In this document: positions 11,575 through 21,422 of the stretch, one piece after another
Layout: every line of letters begins with the position of its first letter
How positions within the stretch are numbered: the stretch's first letter is position 1
Assembly (NCBI GenBank): GCA_014529385.2
Contig: CM043969.1
Location: 67,218,676 to 67,282,675 of the forward strand
DNA from: Adiantum capillus-veneris
Lineage: Eukaryota; Streptophyta; Polypodiopsida; Polypodiales; Pteridaceae
DNA: 64,000 nucleotides
Direction: 5' to 3'
Notes under the pieces: model-generated
Seen by the model: only the letters and a program-made list of their open reading frames with translations
What the model was told of the DNA's origin: nothing
The model's database searches: none
Program-made: the position numbers and the translations under genes

Positions 11575-12623
11575 GTAGGTCAGAATTCAATTCAAGTATG
11601 GTTTAATTAACATTGCATTCAATAAGGTAGGAACGAAACATATCCCCAAACATGTTGGAAATGCAACGGACACCACTACATTTAAATTAAGTGTATTTTT
11701 ATTCAAATAGGAAAGAAGGATTTTGGAATATACTGTCTGAAGTAGGAAAGATTTTTTGCTAGGGAAAATTTAGCTCGGCTAGTTCATTTTCAATTCCAAT
11801 GTTGATTTAGTCTTGATCCCCCTCTTGATCATAGGGGGCGGCTCGTGAAGATTTCGCAGTAGCTAGAGTTACTAGCTTAGTTCCTCTATCCAGGGCTTGC
11901 GTTCTTTGCGGTGGGATGTCCATGTCATGCTTTTTATTGGGTGGACAAGTCTAGTTGTATGGGCAACTAGGTGACACCGGGTGGAGTTAGCACTCGCTGG
12001 GGGATTTCGTGCCTCCAGAACATTGGAATTTTTAATGAAATGAGTTTAAAGTGAATTTTTACTAAAAAATATTTTTTTGGTGCCGCTTGTTATACTGTCT
12101 GAAGGGCTGTCCTAATGAATCTTTTGAATCAGAACTTAATCAATGAAGTTATATGTTGAACAACCATTGTGGTAGTAATTAGGACACACAAGGAAGTGTG
12201 AGTGTGGGGGTGGAAAGTGGGGTCTTGGCTCGGGTTGCCAATGCCTATGACAAGGGTGGTCCCGATTGGTCGGGAACTCTCTGTCCCCATAGTACGATAA
12301 ATGATGCTCGAATTGCTCATTGCATCGAAAGCAGTGAAGTCCCAAGTGTACGTGCCTCTGAAAGAAATGGGGAAAAAGGCACTCGAGACTTCTCTCCTTG
12401 TGGAAGGTGAGTCTTAGGACCGATAATTGGTTGGAGATGCTTTCCCCTTCGGGGTGGAACTAGATCTCGTTGCTAGTAGGCTCGACTTAATTCAGTTGGT
12501 GATGAGAGCTCGTCCTCTAATTGATCCCTTAAACCACTTTGTTTGCTTCCACTATAGATCTAGTGGCCACCAGGTTTACCATCAAAACCGTCGTTTGAGA
12601 TGATGGGGTGGGGAACTCACACC

Positions 12624-12636
12624 TGGTATCAGAGCA
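12624..12636 (+). promoter_or_regulatory. Primer binding site of A2 (initiator Met tRNA type)
   Basis: TGGTATCAGAGCA matches the sequence complementary to the 3' end of plant initiator methionine tRNA, two bases after the LTR end. This is the usual primer for chromoviruses and many copia elements. Confidence 0.9.
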
Positions 12637-12736
12637 AGGTTAGGATAGACTTGGAACTAAAATTCGTACTGTTTGAAAATTTCAGAACTAAGGAAATCTA
12701 GGTGGCTAATCCGAACTCCTTGCATTGGTGTTGCAG

Positions 12737-13303
12737 GAAGATCCCGCACCTGAATACCAAAAGTTTCAAGTCTATAAGCTTATTTATGAGGAAGCACGTC
12801 GTTCCCCAAATTATTGTTTTCGGCGAGACGTGATGGAGATGCTCTTAAAGGTCAATACACCACACTCCACTCGCATTGATAAAGGATGGGAGTTCGACTG
12901 GACCCCCGAAGGCGGGATTTACTACATCAACGCTCGGAAGTTAGGATGCCTGACTACCGACTTAAAGGAAATCCGTTGGGGAGAAGAATTGAGAGTAGTG
13001 TAGTTAAACTACTTGTTGTCTACACATTCGGGCGTCACCGTTGCTACTTTTGACGGCACTGAGCAAACCCTCAATGAGTGGCTTTGGGACAAGGTCACTG
13101 ATGTAATGCCAAAAAATAGACTTAGAAATTTTGCTCTTCCAAGACACTTATCCAAGAGTATGAACACCATAATTTACTACCCGCTTAAGGATAAGTATAG
13201 GGACTATTTTTCAGGAGAAATAGAAGATTGTAAGAAGGTGACAACACATAAACATCGTCTGTATCATTATGTCCCAAGACAGCCTGCCAAACGTATCATA
13301 TAG
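12737..13303 (+). CDS. ORF0 exon 2 of A2, one internal stop
   Basis: After the acceptor TTGCAG the frame reads EDPAPEYQKF onward for 88 codons to a TAG at 13001-13003, then continues in the same frame to a TAG after PAKRII at 13301-13303. With exon 1 the full reading would be about 236 residues if the internal TAG is a mutation. Aromatic-rich segments (GWEFDWTPEGG, NEWLWDK, LYHYVP) suggest a folded protein, but I recognise no family. It lies upstream of gag, where chromoviruses normally have nothing. AATAAA at 13385-13390 may end a short transcript. A1 retains only the tail of this exon. Confidence 0.5.
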
Positions 13304-13556
13304 ATATTCCAGAATGCTATGTAATAAATTGATCAAAAGTTATCATAAGCCTCAAAAGGTTACGATTGTAATGAAAGTTCTATCAATAAAAGAGGAGTTT
13401 TTGTCTCTCGGTGATTTAAAACTTGGGTTATATTAAACTCTCGTGTTTATTTAAATCTTGAACTCTAGCAATCGTATCAAATTCACTGTAAACCGTGTAG
13501 GCACCACCTGTCGCTCTCTATTTGACAGCACAAGAAAAGAAGCTCCTCCTTAAGCA
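13304..13556 (+). other. A2 leader between ORF0 and the lost gag
   Basis: It is collinear with A1 3911-4180, including AATAAA and the first codons of the gag frame (AAGCTCCTCCTTAAGCAAGC). Collinearity with family A stops at about 13557, where opposite-strand element M begins. Confidence 0.75.
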
Positions 13557-14592
13557 AGCCCGCACACAATTGCTGTCTTTGCTCGGCAAAGTCTATCTTT
13601 TGAAAGACAGTAGCTTTGAGATGTAAATCCCAAAACTTGTCTACATACTTGTTGATAGACTCATGAGAGAGAAGCTTCAAGCCACGCCATTCGGTAAGAA
13701 CTTTATCTTTAGTATCGCTTGGAAGAAATTGCTTCATGATGGAAACTCGTAGAGTTTTCCATGTCTTTGGGGCTTCTCCATTGCCACGAAGGCTAGCCCA
13801 CCATTGACGAGCTGATTTTTGGAAGTGCATAGCTACATGGCGTAGCTTGGAGGACTCTGTGAAGCCCTCGTCCCCAAAGGTCGCATCAAATTGCTGGATG
13901 AAGGCCAACACTTTGTCGGTAGCACCAAAGGTGCCATCGTAGGTGAGAAAAGAGATACTCTTTCCTCCCTCCTTGAACTTCTTTAGCTTTTGTGACCTTC
14001 GCCATGCAAGAAATGATTTGCGATGTCCTCCCCTCTTGTATTCTCTAGGAGAATAGCCATAACTTTCATCGGAAGAGGAGGAAGGTGAAGAAGAAGGAGA
14101 AGAGGGTGACCTCTTCCTAGCCCTTTTCTTCCTTTTTTTCCTCTCTTGCCTTTCAGAGTGATGAGGAGAAGGACTATAGGTTGCTCTTTTCCTCTTGGGA
14201 GGAGTAGGCGATCGTCTAGACCGCCGTCTTCATGGAGCCACATCTTCAGAAGAACTTAGACTGTCATTGCTTTCTTTCTCTTTGGATTCCTCCTCTCGAA
14301 TGGAAGAGAGTCTTCTTTTGGGGGTCTCTTCAAGAGGCCTCCTAAGCTCTCTCTCCTCTGGGAGAGGAAGGGAAATTCCATAAGCACGAAGTTGTTGAGT
14401 AACTTTGGCTTGCAAAACAAGGTTGCCCATATCTTGTTGCAACCTAGTGACGAGATAATTCACAAACATGGGAGCATCATCAATAGCACCTTCATGTGCA
14501 AAATCAAAGCTATCAATGTTCATTCTACTCTCTTGATTATTGTCAGCCATGTTAACAAAATTTATGTTTATACTTAGTGTATGCTTTGGCAA
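13557..14592 (-). pseudogene. gag: M gag with an Arg/Ser/Lys-rich N-terminal region
   Basis: One frame runs from the Met at 14592 (or the more likely MADNN Met at 14550) to the junction at 13557, broken only by one TGA near 14230. The N-terminal 110 residues end in acidic and serine-rich sequence. About 70 residues rich in R, S, K and P follow, then the gag core (FDATFGDEGF, MHFQKSARQWWASL, WKTLRVSIMKQFLP, HESINKYVDKFWDL). It is cut off before any zinc knuckle. The last residues of the frame past 13557 are antisense A2 sequence. Confidence 0.75.
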
Positions 14593-14950
14593 TACAAAAC
14601 CTTAGTTGCCACTCCTCTTAGCCTTTGAAAATCGGCTCTTAAGTATCTACACCCACGGCTCAAAGTGGTTAATTAAAGAGAGTAGAGGAGTAGGTCTAAC
14701 ATAGCAGAGTTGCCAAGGGCTAGCTCCTTTCGGACTTCTTATGGCTCAATAATGGTAAAGCCGTAGGCAAGTCTAAAAAGACTCCATTATTAAGTCCAAA
14801 GCTCCCGAGGTGTGCACCATCCCCCACATAGTGGGCTTAACAAAACCGATATTAGATCCCAGTTCCACTTACTCTATTATAATTAACAACATCAACCATT
14901 TATAGGCTACTTAAGGACCTCTCTTCTTAAGCAAGAAAAGAGAAACCAAA
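14593..14950 (-). other. M leader between primer site and gag
   Basis: About 360 bases of non-coding sequence in the position of the 5' untranslated leader. I see no ORF or repeat of note. Confidence 0.6.
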
Positions 14951-14963
14951 TGCTCTGATACCA
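14951..14963 (-). promoter_or_regulatory. Primer binding site of M (initiator Met tRNA type)
   Basis: On the minus strand it reads TGGTATCAGAGCA, one base inside the LTR edge at 14965. Its place on the gag side of the LTR proves that this LTR acted as a 5' LTR for the gag fragment. Confidence 0.9.
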
Positions 14964-14964
14964 A

Positions 14965-16596
14965 TGTAATGGAATTTGCCTATTCAATTTGAGAATAGCG
15001 GAATTTAATGAGAGTACTTTCAAGAAATGATTTTGTGAGCATAGCGGGTAGACATAATTGAAGATAGCAACATAATCATAGCAATTAGTTAACTTGGCAT
15101 AGAAAATACTTTTGCAAGAGAGAGAGTTTAGAGAACATGACAACAGTTGAGGACCGGATTTATGTGGAGCCGGTCCCCCCTCCAATAGGCATTTGTATTA
15201 TGATTTCTCCCATAAAGAGAGACTTGTTACAATACAGTCTTTGTGTTCCTTGTGACCTAGGTGATGCCATGAAGATGGAAGGCTTCATGCATCACAAACA
15301 TAACATAAACTTGAAAAAAGCTTTAACTATCCCAAGCCTCAGTCCCAAGACCTCAAACACCTTCGAAGGTGGAGAGAGCTAGCAGGGAATGAGGGTAGGG
15401 AAGAGGAAGAAGAAACATTTCGTAGGAGAAAGAATTAGTTCCTCACTTATCATACTCTTGTTGCTAGCATACATAATAGCATAGTAATGAAGAAGAAGAA
15501 GATGGCAAGCTTAAGCATTGAAGCATGGCTCTTGGTTGGATTTGCACTCCATAGGCAAGAGTGTTGGTGTAGGCTCTCAACCTCTACTTGCTTGGAGAAG
15601 GAGAGGGAGCTCTTGCACTTTGCATAGTACACAATGAGAGTGCTTGTGAGTGTGTGTGGGTGAGTATACCCCCTAAGCACCCCCCTAGCTTGCTTGGGTT
15701 GACCCCCCCTTGTAGCTCATGCTTGAAGCTCATTGGACCCCTCCAGGCCTAGCCAATCACAAGCAGAGCCTATTACAAGCAACAGGGATAGCCTTGGGAC
15801 AAGTGTCCCCCTTTCCACTTTGAGAGAGAGGACTTGATAAATGCAAAAACAATTAGATAATTCAAGTAATTTATCATTGGACCCCTTTGAAGCCTAGCTA
15901 ATAGGCTTCAAGCAATACATGAAGGTAACATGGGTAGGGACCTGACATGTGTCCTTGCTGCCTCTTCAAGCTGGGGATTCCCTTGTGAGTGTGAGTGTGT
16001 GTTCTCTCTCTAATCCCTAGGAAAAGGGCTCGCCCCCCCCCCCCTTGTAGGGATGCTTTTGACTTTAGGATCTCAAGCACCATAGTCATCAAGCATGACA
16101 AAGCACTTGGACTAGGGGGTATTCCCACAAGCATCTCAGGCAAGCATGTCAAGGAACCTCAAGCACCTTAATCAAGCGGCAAGTCAAGCACCTCAAGCAT
16201 GGAGTAATTCAAGCACCTCAAGCACCTTAATCAAGCACCTCAAGCAGGACAAACACCTCAAGCACGACAAGCACCTCAAGCAGGACAAACACCTCGAGCT
16301 TGGGCCGGGTTCCCACCTCAAGCTCAGCCCTAGCCTACCTAAGGTCAAAGGACTTTTACACACATTATTGGAGGTCTTCAATGAAGCTAACCCTAAGGTC
16401 TTATGCTCCATTGGTTAGCCTTGCTCTTGATAGACCATCTCTCATTTGGGACCCTTTACTATTGGCACCGTATTGAGATAGATCTATAAGCACATATCTA
16501 TATCTTAACACTTGTTCCCGTTTATTCTCCCACATTAAGTGATCAATCTAATATGAGAAAATCATTTGGGTTGGTTAGATATTAGATTTTATGACA
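14965..16596 (-). mobile_element. LTR of element M
   Basis: About 1.63 kb, minus-strand start TGTCATAAAATC at 16596 and end CCATTACA at 14965. It has a polypurine tract on its upstream side and a primer site on its downstream side, so it serves both halves of M. A minisatellite of CAAGCACCT-type units lies at 16146-16310. No second copy is present in the window, so the length rests on the flanking signals. Confidence 0.8.
16146..16310. repeat. CAAGCACCT minisatellite in the M LTR
   Basis: Irregular tandem units of about 10-20 bp built on TCAAGCACC, at least ten of them. An ORF reading through gives only short repeated KHLKxDKHLK peptides and is not a gene. Confidence 0.8.
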
Positions 16597-16609
16597 TTAC
16601 CTCTCTCTT
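16597..16609 (-). promoter_or_regulatory. Polypurine tract of M
   Basis: Minus strand AAGAGAGAGGTA directly before the LTR start at 16596. Confidence 0.7.
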
Positions 16610-16956
16610 GAAATCATAGTCGTCCTCGACTATGAGGTAGAAGAGATAAAGGCTTAGTCATTAGTCAATCGTACTTAGCGGGTAGAGGATCCCTTTTTTA
16701 CCCTACGACATCTTTCCAAGATGGATGACTAATCCATTTGGTGCTTGGGAGACATAGCTGCCGCAAGCATGTCTGCTCTTTAGTCCATTTCATTCTCCCA
16801 AAGTAGAGTGACAAATTCTACTTTGTGTTTGAGAGACGTCGTCATCACAAACATGATTCTAAGCATACATACTAGTTAAATTTGTGCACAATTAAAAAGA
16901 GGATTAGTCTTATAAGACAAAAACATGAGTCATTTAAAAGAGAGTTGTACATTTGC
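16610..16956 (-). other. M 3' untranslated segment with an imperfect duplication
   Basis: Non-coding stretch between the pol stop and the polypurine tract. Two stretches (about 16715-16770 and 16805-16855) share the pattern ATTT/CTTTG-TG-TTG-GAGAC, then a short gap, CAAACATG or CAAGCATG, which suggests an old duplication of roughly 95 bp. Confidence 0.4.
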
Positions 16957-19233
16957 TTACTCTAATGTAGCATTGTAAGCATTGACAAGGTTCATACTAT
17001 CCTTAAGTTGTACTCCTTGCATCCATTTAGCATCTTCAAAAGGATAATTTTTGAACTTAATAAGATACCGTCGGATTATCTTACCATGTCGTAGTTCCTT
17101 GTCTTCATGCCGAAGGATAGCTTCGGGTTGTAGCACCTCTTCTTGGTCTTCAACTTCGGGAGGGTCTTCAATAATTGGTTCAGTTGGTTCAATTGGAACA
17201 TGAAAGGCATTGTGTATAAGCCAATGGTTGGGCAACTTGAGTTGATAAGCCGTCTCATTAATGGGCTTCAAGATTTGGAAAGGACCATAGTATCTTTTTG
17301 CTAGTTTAGCATAATACTTTTGATGGCCCGTAGGATTTTTGCCCGTCGTTTGCCTTAATCGAGCCTTAGGAAACATGAGTAAGACCCAATCATTTTCTTT
17401 GAACATTAAGGCTCTTTTGTGCTTATCAGCAGCAGCTTTTTGCCTTTGTTGAGAGATGGCTATAGCCTCCCTAATCTTTTGAAAAGATTCTTGTAGGTCA
17501 TGGCTATACTCATCGGCGGCGAAGATCTTCCCATGTACTTTGAGTAGCAAGGGACTTTTAGGTCTTCCCTCTATGATCTCGATAGGTGCTTTCCCCGTAG
17601 AAGTATGTACATTATTATTGTAGGCATACTCTACTAGAGGTAAATACTTTTCCCATTGTGAGCGTTGATCTACTTCGATAACATAAGTCTTGAGTAGATC
17701 GAGTATCATAAGATTGGCTATCTCACTTTGGCCATCCGTTTGTGGGTGATAGGCCGAAGAGAAATTCAATCTTGTTCCTAGATTTTCAAAGAGACCTTTC
17801 CAAAAATTACTGGTCATTCTAGGATCTCTATCTGACACGATGGATGTGGGTAATCCATGGTGCTTGAAAATCAGAGATATGAAGAGAGTTGCCATTTGAT
17901 GTGCCTTAATAGTCTTTTTGACAGGAATAAAATGTGCTTGCTTGCTAAACCTGTCGACTATTGTCCATATTCCTGTATTCCCATGGATAGACTTGGGTAA
18001 TCCAAAGATGAAATCCATGGATATACTCTCCCATGGTGAATTTGGAGTAGGCAATGGCTGGAGTAATCCAGGTTGCTTCCCTCTATCATACTTGGTCTTT
18101 TGGCATACTACACATTTTGAAACATACTCTTGTATGTCCACTTTCATGGTAGGCCAATAGAAATACGTCTCTACTCCTCGGAGAGTAGGTTGAATACCTC
18201 TATGCCCTGCATATGGAGGAGCATGGGATTCATACATAACCTTCTCACGAAGGGAATGGGTAACACATAGCCTATTGTCGTGGAGAAGATAGCCATCCTG
18301 CAAGGTGAATGGTTCCTCTTTCTTCCCCAAAGCAAGGGCTAACATTATGTCTCTAAAGTCAGGGTCAGTAGCATACTCATCTATCATAGAGGATAGATCA
18401 TTGTGAGTAGCTATAGACACCACATTAACTTTTGGTCGTCGTGAAAGTGCATCGGCAACTTGATTGTGCTTACGAGCTATGTGAGCAATATGGAAATTAA
18501 ATTGCGAAAGAAAATTTGCCCACCTCATTTGTTTGTCGGAAAGTTTGGTTTGCGTCATGAAATACTTGAGACTTTGGTGGTCGGTTCGTAGGATAAATGG
18601 AGTCCCCAATAGGTAGTGCTTCCATGTATCTAGGGCATGTAGAACAGCTAAAAGCTCTTTCTCATAAATGACCAAGACTCGTTCATCACTATTGAGCCTT
18701 CGGCTCTCATATGCTATGGCATGCCCTTCTTGAAGCAAAACCGCTCCAAGGCAATCACCACACGCATCACATTGGACCTCAAATGGTTTTGAGAGATCCG
18801 GAAGCACGAGGACTGGTTGGGAAGTAAGCTTCTCTTTGAGTTTTTCAAAAGCATTTTGCTCCTTAGCAGTCCATACAAACTTAACGTTCTTCTTTGTTAA
18901 GTCGTGTAGTGGTCCTGCTACTTGAGAGAATTTTGCTATGAAGCGTCCATAGTATGCACACATACCAATAAAGCTTCTTAGCTCATGTAGATTCCTTGGG
19001 TTAGGCCATGATTTTATTACCTCTAACTTTGATGGATTCATACGAATACCATCGTGAGAGATAATATGACCTAGATATTGAATCTCTTGAAGGAAGAATT
19101 CACTTTTCTTTTGGTTGAGAAAAAGTTTGTTTTCCCTCAAGGCTTGAAAAGTCACTTGGAGATGTTGCTTATGTTCCTCTAAATATTTGGAGTAGATGAT
19201 GATATCATCAAAGAACACTCCATCAAAGATCAC
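16957..19233 (-). CDS. pol: M pol fragment: RT end, RNase H, integrase, chromodomain
   Basis: A 758-residue open frame. It begins inside RT at FFDDI (catalytic DD retained), followed by the LGHIIS and GYYxRFI-type connection segment. RNase H follows (QCDACGDCLGAVL near residue 155, KELLAVLHAL, RTDHQSL near 218). Next is a zinc finger (H338, H345, C376, C379) and the integrase core with D about 408, D about 470 and E about 505, a DD35E spacing. A chromodomain (ILRHEDKEL ... NYPFEDAKWM) ends near residue 740. The enzyme would copy and insert the element's DNA in the nucleus. There is no internal stop, yet the RT N-terminus is lost at the junction, so it is a fragment. The chromodomain looks closest to the Galadriel type; that is memory, not a search. 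Confidence 0.88.
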   Translation of the reverse strand: MIFDGVFFDDIIIYSKYLEEHKQHLQVTFQALRENKLFLNQKKSEFFLQEIQYLGHIISHDGIRMNPSKLEVIKSWPNPRNLHELRSFIGMCAYYGRFIAKFSQVAGPLHDLTKKNVKFVWTAKEQNAFEKLKEKLTSQPVLVLPDLSKPFEVQCDACGDCLGAVLLQEGHAIAYESRRLNSDERVLVIYEKELLAVLHALDTWKHYLLGTPFILRTDHQSLKYFMTQTKLSDKQMRWANFLSQFNFHIAHIARKHNQVADALSRRPKVNVVSIATHNDLSSMIDEYATDPDFRDIMLALALGKKEEPFTLQDGYLLHDNRLCVTHSLREKVMYESHAPPYAGHRGIQPTLRGVETYFYWPTMKVDIQEYVSKCVVCQKTKYDRGKQPGLLQPLPTPNSPWESISMDFIFGLPKSIHGNTGIWTIVDRFSKQAHFIPVKKTIKAHQMATLFISLIFKHHGLPTSIVSDRDPRMTSNFWKGLFENLGTRLNFSSAYHPQTDGQSEIANLMILDLLKTYVIEVDQRSQWEKYLPLVEYAYNNNVHTSTGKAPIEIIEGRPKSPLLLKVHGKIFAADEYSHDLQESFQKIREAIAISQQRQKAAADKHKRALMFKENDWVLLMFPKARLRQTTGKNPTGHQKYYAKLAKRYYGPFQILKPINETAYQLKLPNHWLIHNAFHVPIEPTEPIIEDPPEVEDQEEVLQPEAILRHEDKELRHGKIIRRYLIKFKNYPFEDAKWMQGVQLKDSMNLVNAYNATLE

Positions 19234-19549
19234 TAAAGTTGTGAGTGACCAGGCCTACAAGCTAAAGTTACCCGCAAACTTAAAGGTTCACGATGTATTT
19301 CACGTCAGCTTACTCAAACCCTACATCCCTAATCCAGATCAACTATTGGATTCAGTTCAGATAGTTATGTCAGCACAAGGAGTTCTAGAACTTCAACCTG
19401 ATTACGTCCTTGAATCAAGAGAAAGAAAGCTACGAAACAAGACAATTATCGAGGACCTTGTGAAGTGGAAAGATTATCCTGAAGAAGACGCTACTTCGGA
19501 GGAAGAAGCGACTCTCATAAATGAGTACCCAAATACGTTCTTGAGATGA
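19226..19549 (+). pseudogene. A2 integrase tail and chromodomain
   Basis: A2 sequence resumes at GATCACTAAAGTTGTGAGTG, matching A1 from 9508. The frame is open through VFHVSLLKPY and the chromodomain (LESRERKL ... KWKDYPEEDAT) to NTFLR. A Trp expected after DAT is Ser here, whereas A1 keeps Trp. All integrase catalytic residues are lost, replaced by element M. Confidence 0.85.
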
Positions 19550-19571
19550 GGACATCTCAAATTCTTCATGT

Positions 19572-19580
19572 TGGGAAGGA
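19572..19580 (+). promoter_or_regulatory. Polypurine tract of A2
   Basis: TGGGAAGGA directly before the TGTAAGGTCTC LTR start at 19581, as in A1. Confidence 0.75.
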
Positions 19581-20097
19581 TGTAAGGTCTCTGACCCCTA
19601 GCTAAAGAACACCCTTGTATCACAAAATAACCTTACTCCAAAAAGTTACTATTTTTGGTAGTTTTCCTAAATCTGTCCGGTGCCATGATGTTTAGAATCT
19701 TATAGAGCTTTCAAGAATAAATTAAAACAATTTTTTTGAAAATTTTCCTAAAATAGTAAGGTTTTGGTCACCCGACCCGTCTAGTTTTCATCGTCTCGAC
19801 AAACTACACCCGTACCCCGAATTTGAAAAAAATGCAGTTTCGGATGCTGGGGACTGCTAAATATGGCAGGTACTCGGGATTATGCACCTTTTCTCCAGCT
19901 TAGTACAACAAGTTTCAGCATTAAAATGTGATTTGATTTGCCCGTCTTAGGTTAAAATTAATTTTCCTAAGGTTTGTGCGGGGAGCACCGGAACTCGGGG
20001 GCTGTGTGGGAACAAGCCCCAGGCTACTGCATGCTTGAGATAGCAGGAGAGCACGCCCTCACCCACAGATGAGGCTCGTGGGGTTTTTTCCCAGCAT

Positions 20098-20149
<52 letters not shown>

Positions 20150-21165
20150 GTTAGAAAAGCAGTTTGGACACTTGCTAGCAATGCAACTAGAACTGCCTTG
20201 CATGAACTTAGTGCTCCTCCAGATGCATTTAGCAGCAGAGGTCGACCTCTCTAGCTTGAGAACTATTTAAGGGCATGCTCACACACACATACTCAGTACA
20301 CACACACACACACTCCTACACACACATACATTAGGGAGGTGCTGTCGGCACACACAACTTCTAGAGGAGGATCAAAGGACGGAAGTGCTACCCAATTCTC
20401 GCCACAAGAACTCCATTGGATCAGCAAATCAAGTAAAATTCAGCCCAACCTACGGTAATCAAAGTTAATTTTCATGCTTATGCTGCAATTCTCTCTATCA
20501 TTCTCTTAATCCCGCTTGTATTAAGCATAATACTAGCTAATCTACTCTCTAATTCACTATATGATTAGCCTATTGCATAATCTTAATCTCAATTATCAAT
20601 TATGAAAGTAATTAAACTCTCCTAATCATAAATTAATGCATGATTAGCAAGAAAGAATTAACCGCTAGCCGTCACAGTGAATGAATGATAGAATTAAACC
20701 AACCTCTAGCAATGTGGTTAAATGATCAAATTCAATCTATCATTTCACAATGATCAATTAGCTAAGTTTAAAATTAAAATTGCATATGATTAAGGTGTAA
20801 TTAGAGAAATTAATTCCCTATGGTTATCTCTAGAAAGGAAACTCTCTCACCTATGCACATGGTAATTCTGCATTGCATCAGTGAAGCAATTATTATACCT
20901 AATTCATCTCTAGTACTCTAATTAAGAAAAAACTAATTATCTAGGCCGAGTAATTAATTCTAGGGTCAATTCCCGTAAGAACAAGTGAGATGCTATCCTA
21001 AGTTGATGTAGCTATGAACAATTACCATGTCTTGAAGTAAATCTAATCCTCTCGCATAAGAGGAATTGCTCGTTGAGACTAATCTTGTCATCTTGATGTC
21101 ATGATATTCTCGAACACTAGTTCTTTTTTTTCTCGAATTTATCAATTTAAAGTAGTGAGTATAAA

Positions 21166-21309
21166 ATGGCCCCAACAAAGAGGACTCGTTTCGGTGGATC
21201 TCTCAACCATGAGGCTGGCACGAGCAACTCTAACGGGAAGGGAAAAGCTCCCATGGTCGAGCAAGCACCGGCCATCTCCTCACAAAGTAACGACCAGGAG
21301 ATTGTTGAG
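21166..21309 (+). CDS. ORF0 exon 1 in LTR copy 3
   Basis: ATG to GAG|GTAGGT, 48 codons, intact. Relative to copy 2 it has lost one codon and gained one codon, keeping frame. Lying in a 3' LTR it has no exon 2 downstream here, so it is a passenger copy. Its intactness still bears on whether the frame was selected. Confidence 0.5.
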
Positions 21310-21413
21310 GTAGGTCAGAATTCAATTCACGTATGGTTTAATTAACATTGCATTCGATAAGGTAGGAAGGAAACATATCCCCAAACATGTTGGCAATCCA
21401 ACGGAGGCCACAA

Positions 21414-21422
21414 CATTTAAAT
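21414..21422 (+). repeat. Left target-site duplication of the MULE-like element
   Basis: CATTTAAAT, matched by CATTTCAAT at 26919-26927 (8 of 9). LTR copy 2 shows the unoccupied site as a single CATTTAAAT followed by TAAGTG. Confidence 0.8.

Larger units (their letters stand above)
9858..12621 (+). mobile_element. Family A LTR copy 2, complete, shared by A1 and A2
   Basis: The LTR starts TGTAGGG after a polypurine tract and ends CTCACA two bases before a primer binding site, a length of about 2.76 kb. It acts as 3' LTR for A1 and 5' LTR for A2. A TATA-like TATTTAAG at 10565-10572 suggests a transcript start near 10590. U3 contains a long (GA)n tract. Downstream, in the R/U5 part, lies ORF0 exon 1. 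The rest is AT-rich and non-coding. It is the only uninterrupted copy of this LTR in the window. Confidence 0.88.
13557..19225 (-). mobile_element. Element M: opposite-strand chromovirus in permuted order (pol - LTR - gag)
   Basis: Read on the minus strand the order is RT end, RNase H, integrase with chromodomain, polypurine tract, one LTR, primer site, gag. An ordinary insertion would be LTR - gag - pol - LTR. One LTR flanked by pol on its upstream side and gag on its downstream side is what a one-LTR circle, or a tandem array sharing an LTR, would give when opened between gag and RT. It replaces the whole A2 middle from the start of gag to the integrase tail. The right junction shares GATCAC with the A sequence. 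Confidence 0.75.
19581..21422 (+). mobile_element. Family A LTR copy 3, left part (3' LTR of A2)
   Basis: Collinear with 9858-11690 of LTR copy 2, including the GA tract (20099-20146), a CA-rich patch (20278-20330) and the ORF0 exon. It is interrupted at 21422 by the MULE-like element and resumes at 26919. Confidence 0.9.

Noticed and set aside
13483-13911. M gag C-terminus as annotated by its full open frame
   Set aside because: The residues encoded by 13483-13556 are antisense to the A2 gag start, not M gag.
16146-16418. A Lys/His-repeat protein from the CAAGCACCT minisatellite
   Set aside because: It is a reading of a non-coding LTR minisatellite on the strand opposite to M.
19196-19549. 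One continuous 117-codon gene
   Set aside because: The first codons are antisense M pol sequence and the rest is A2 integrase tail. The frame crosses a rearrangement junction by chance.
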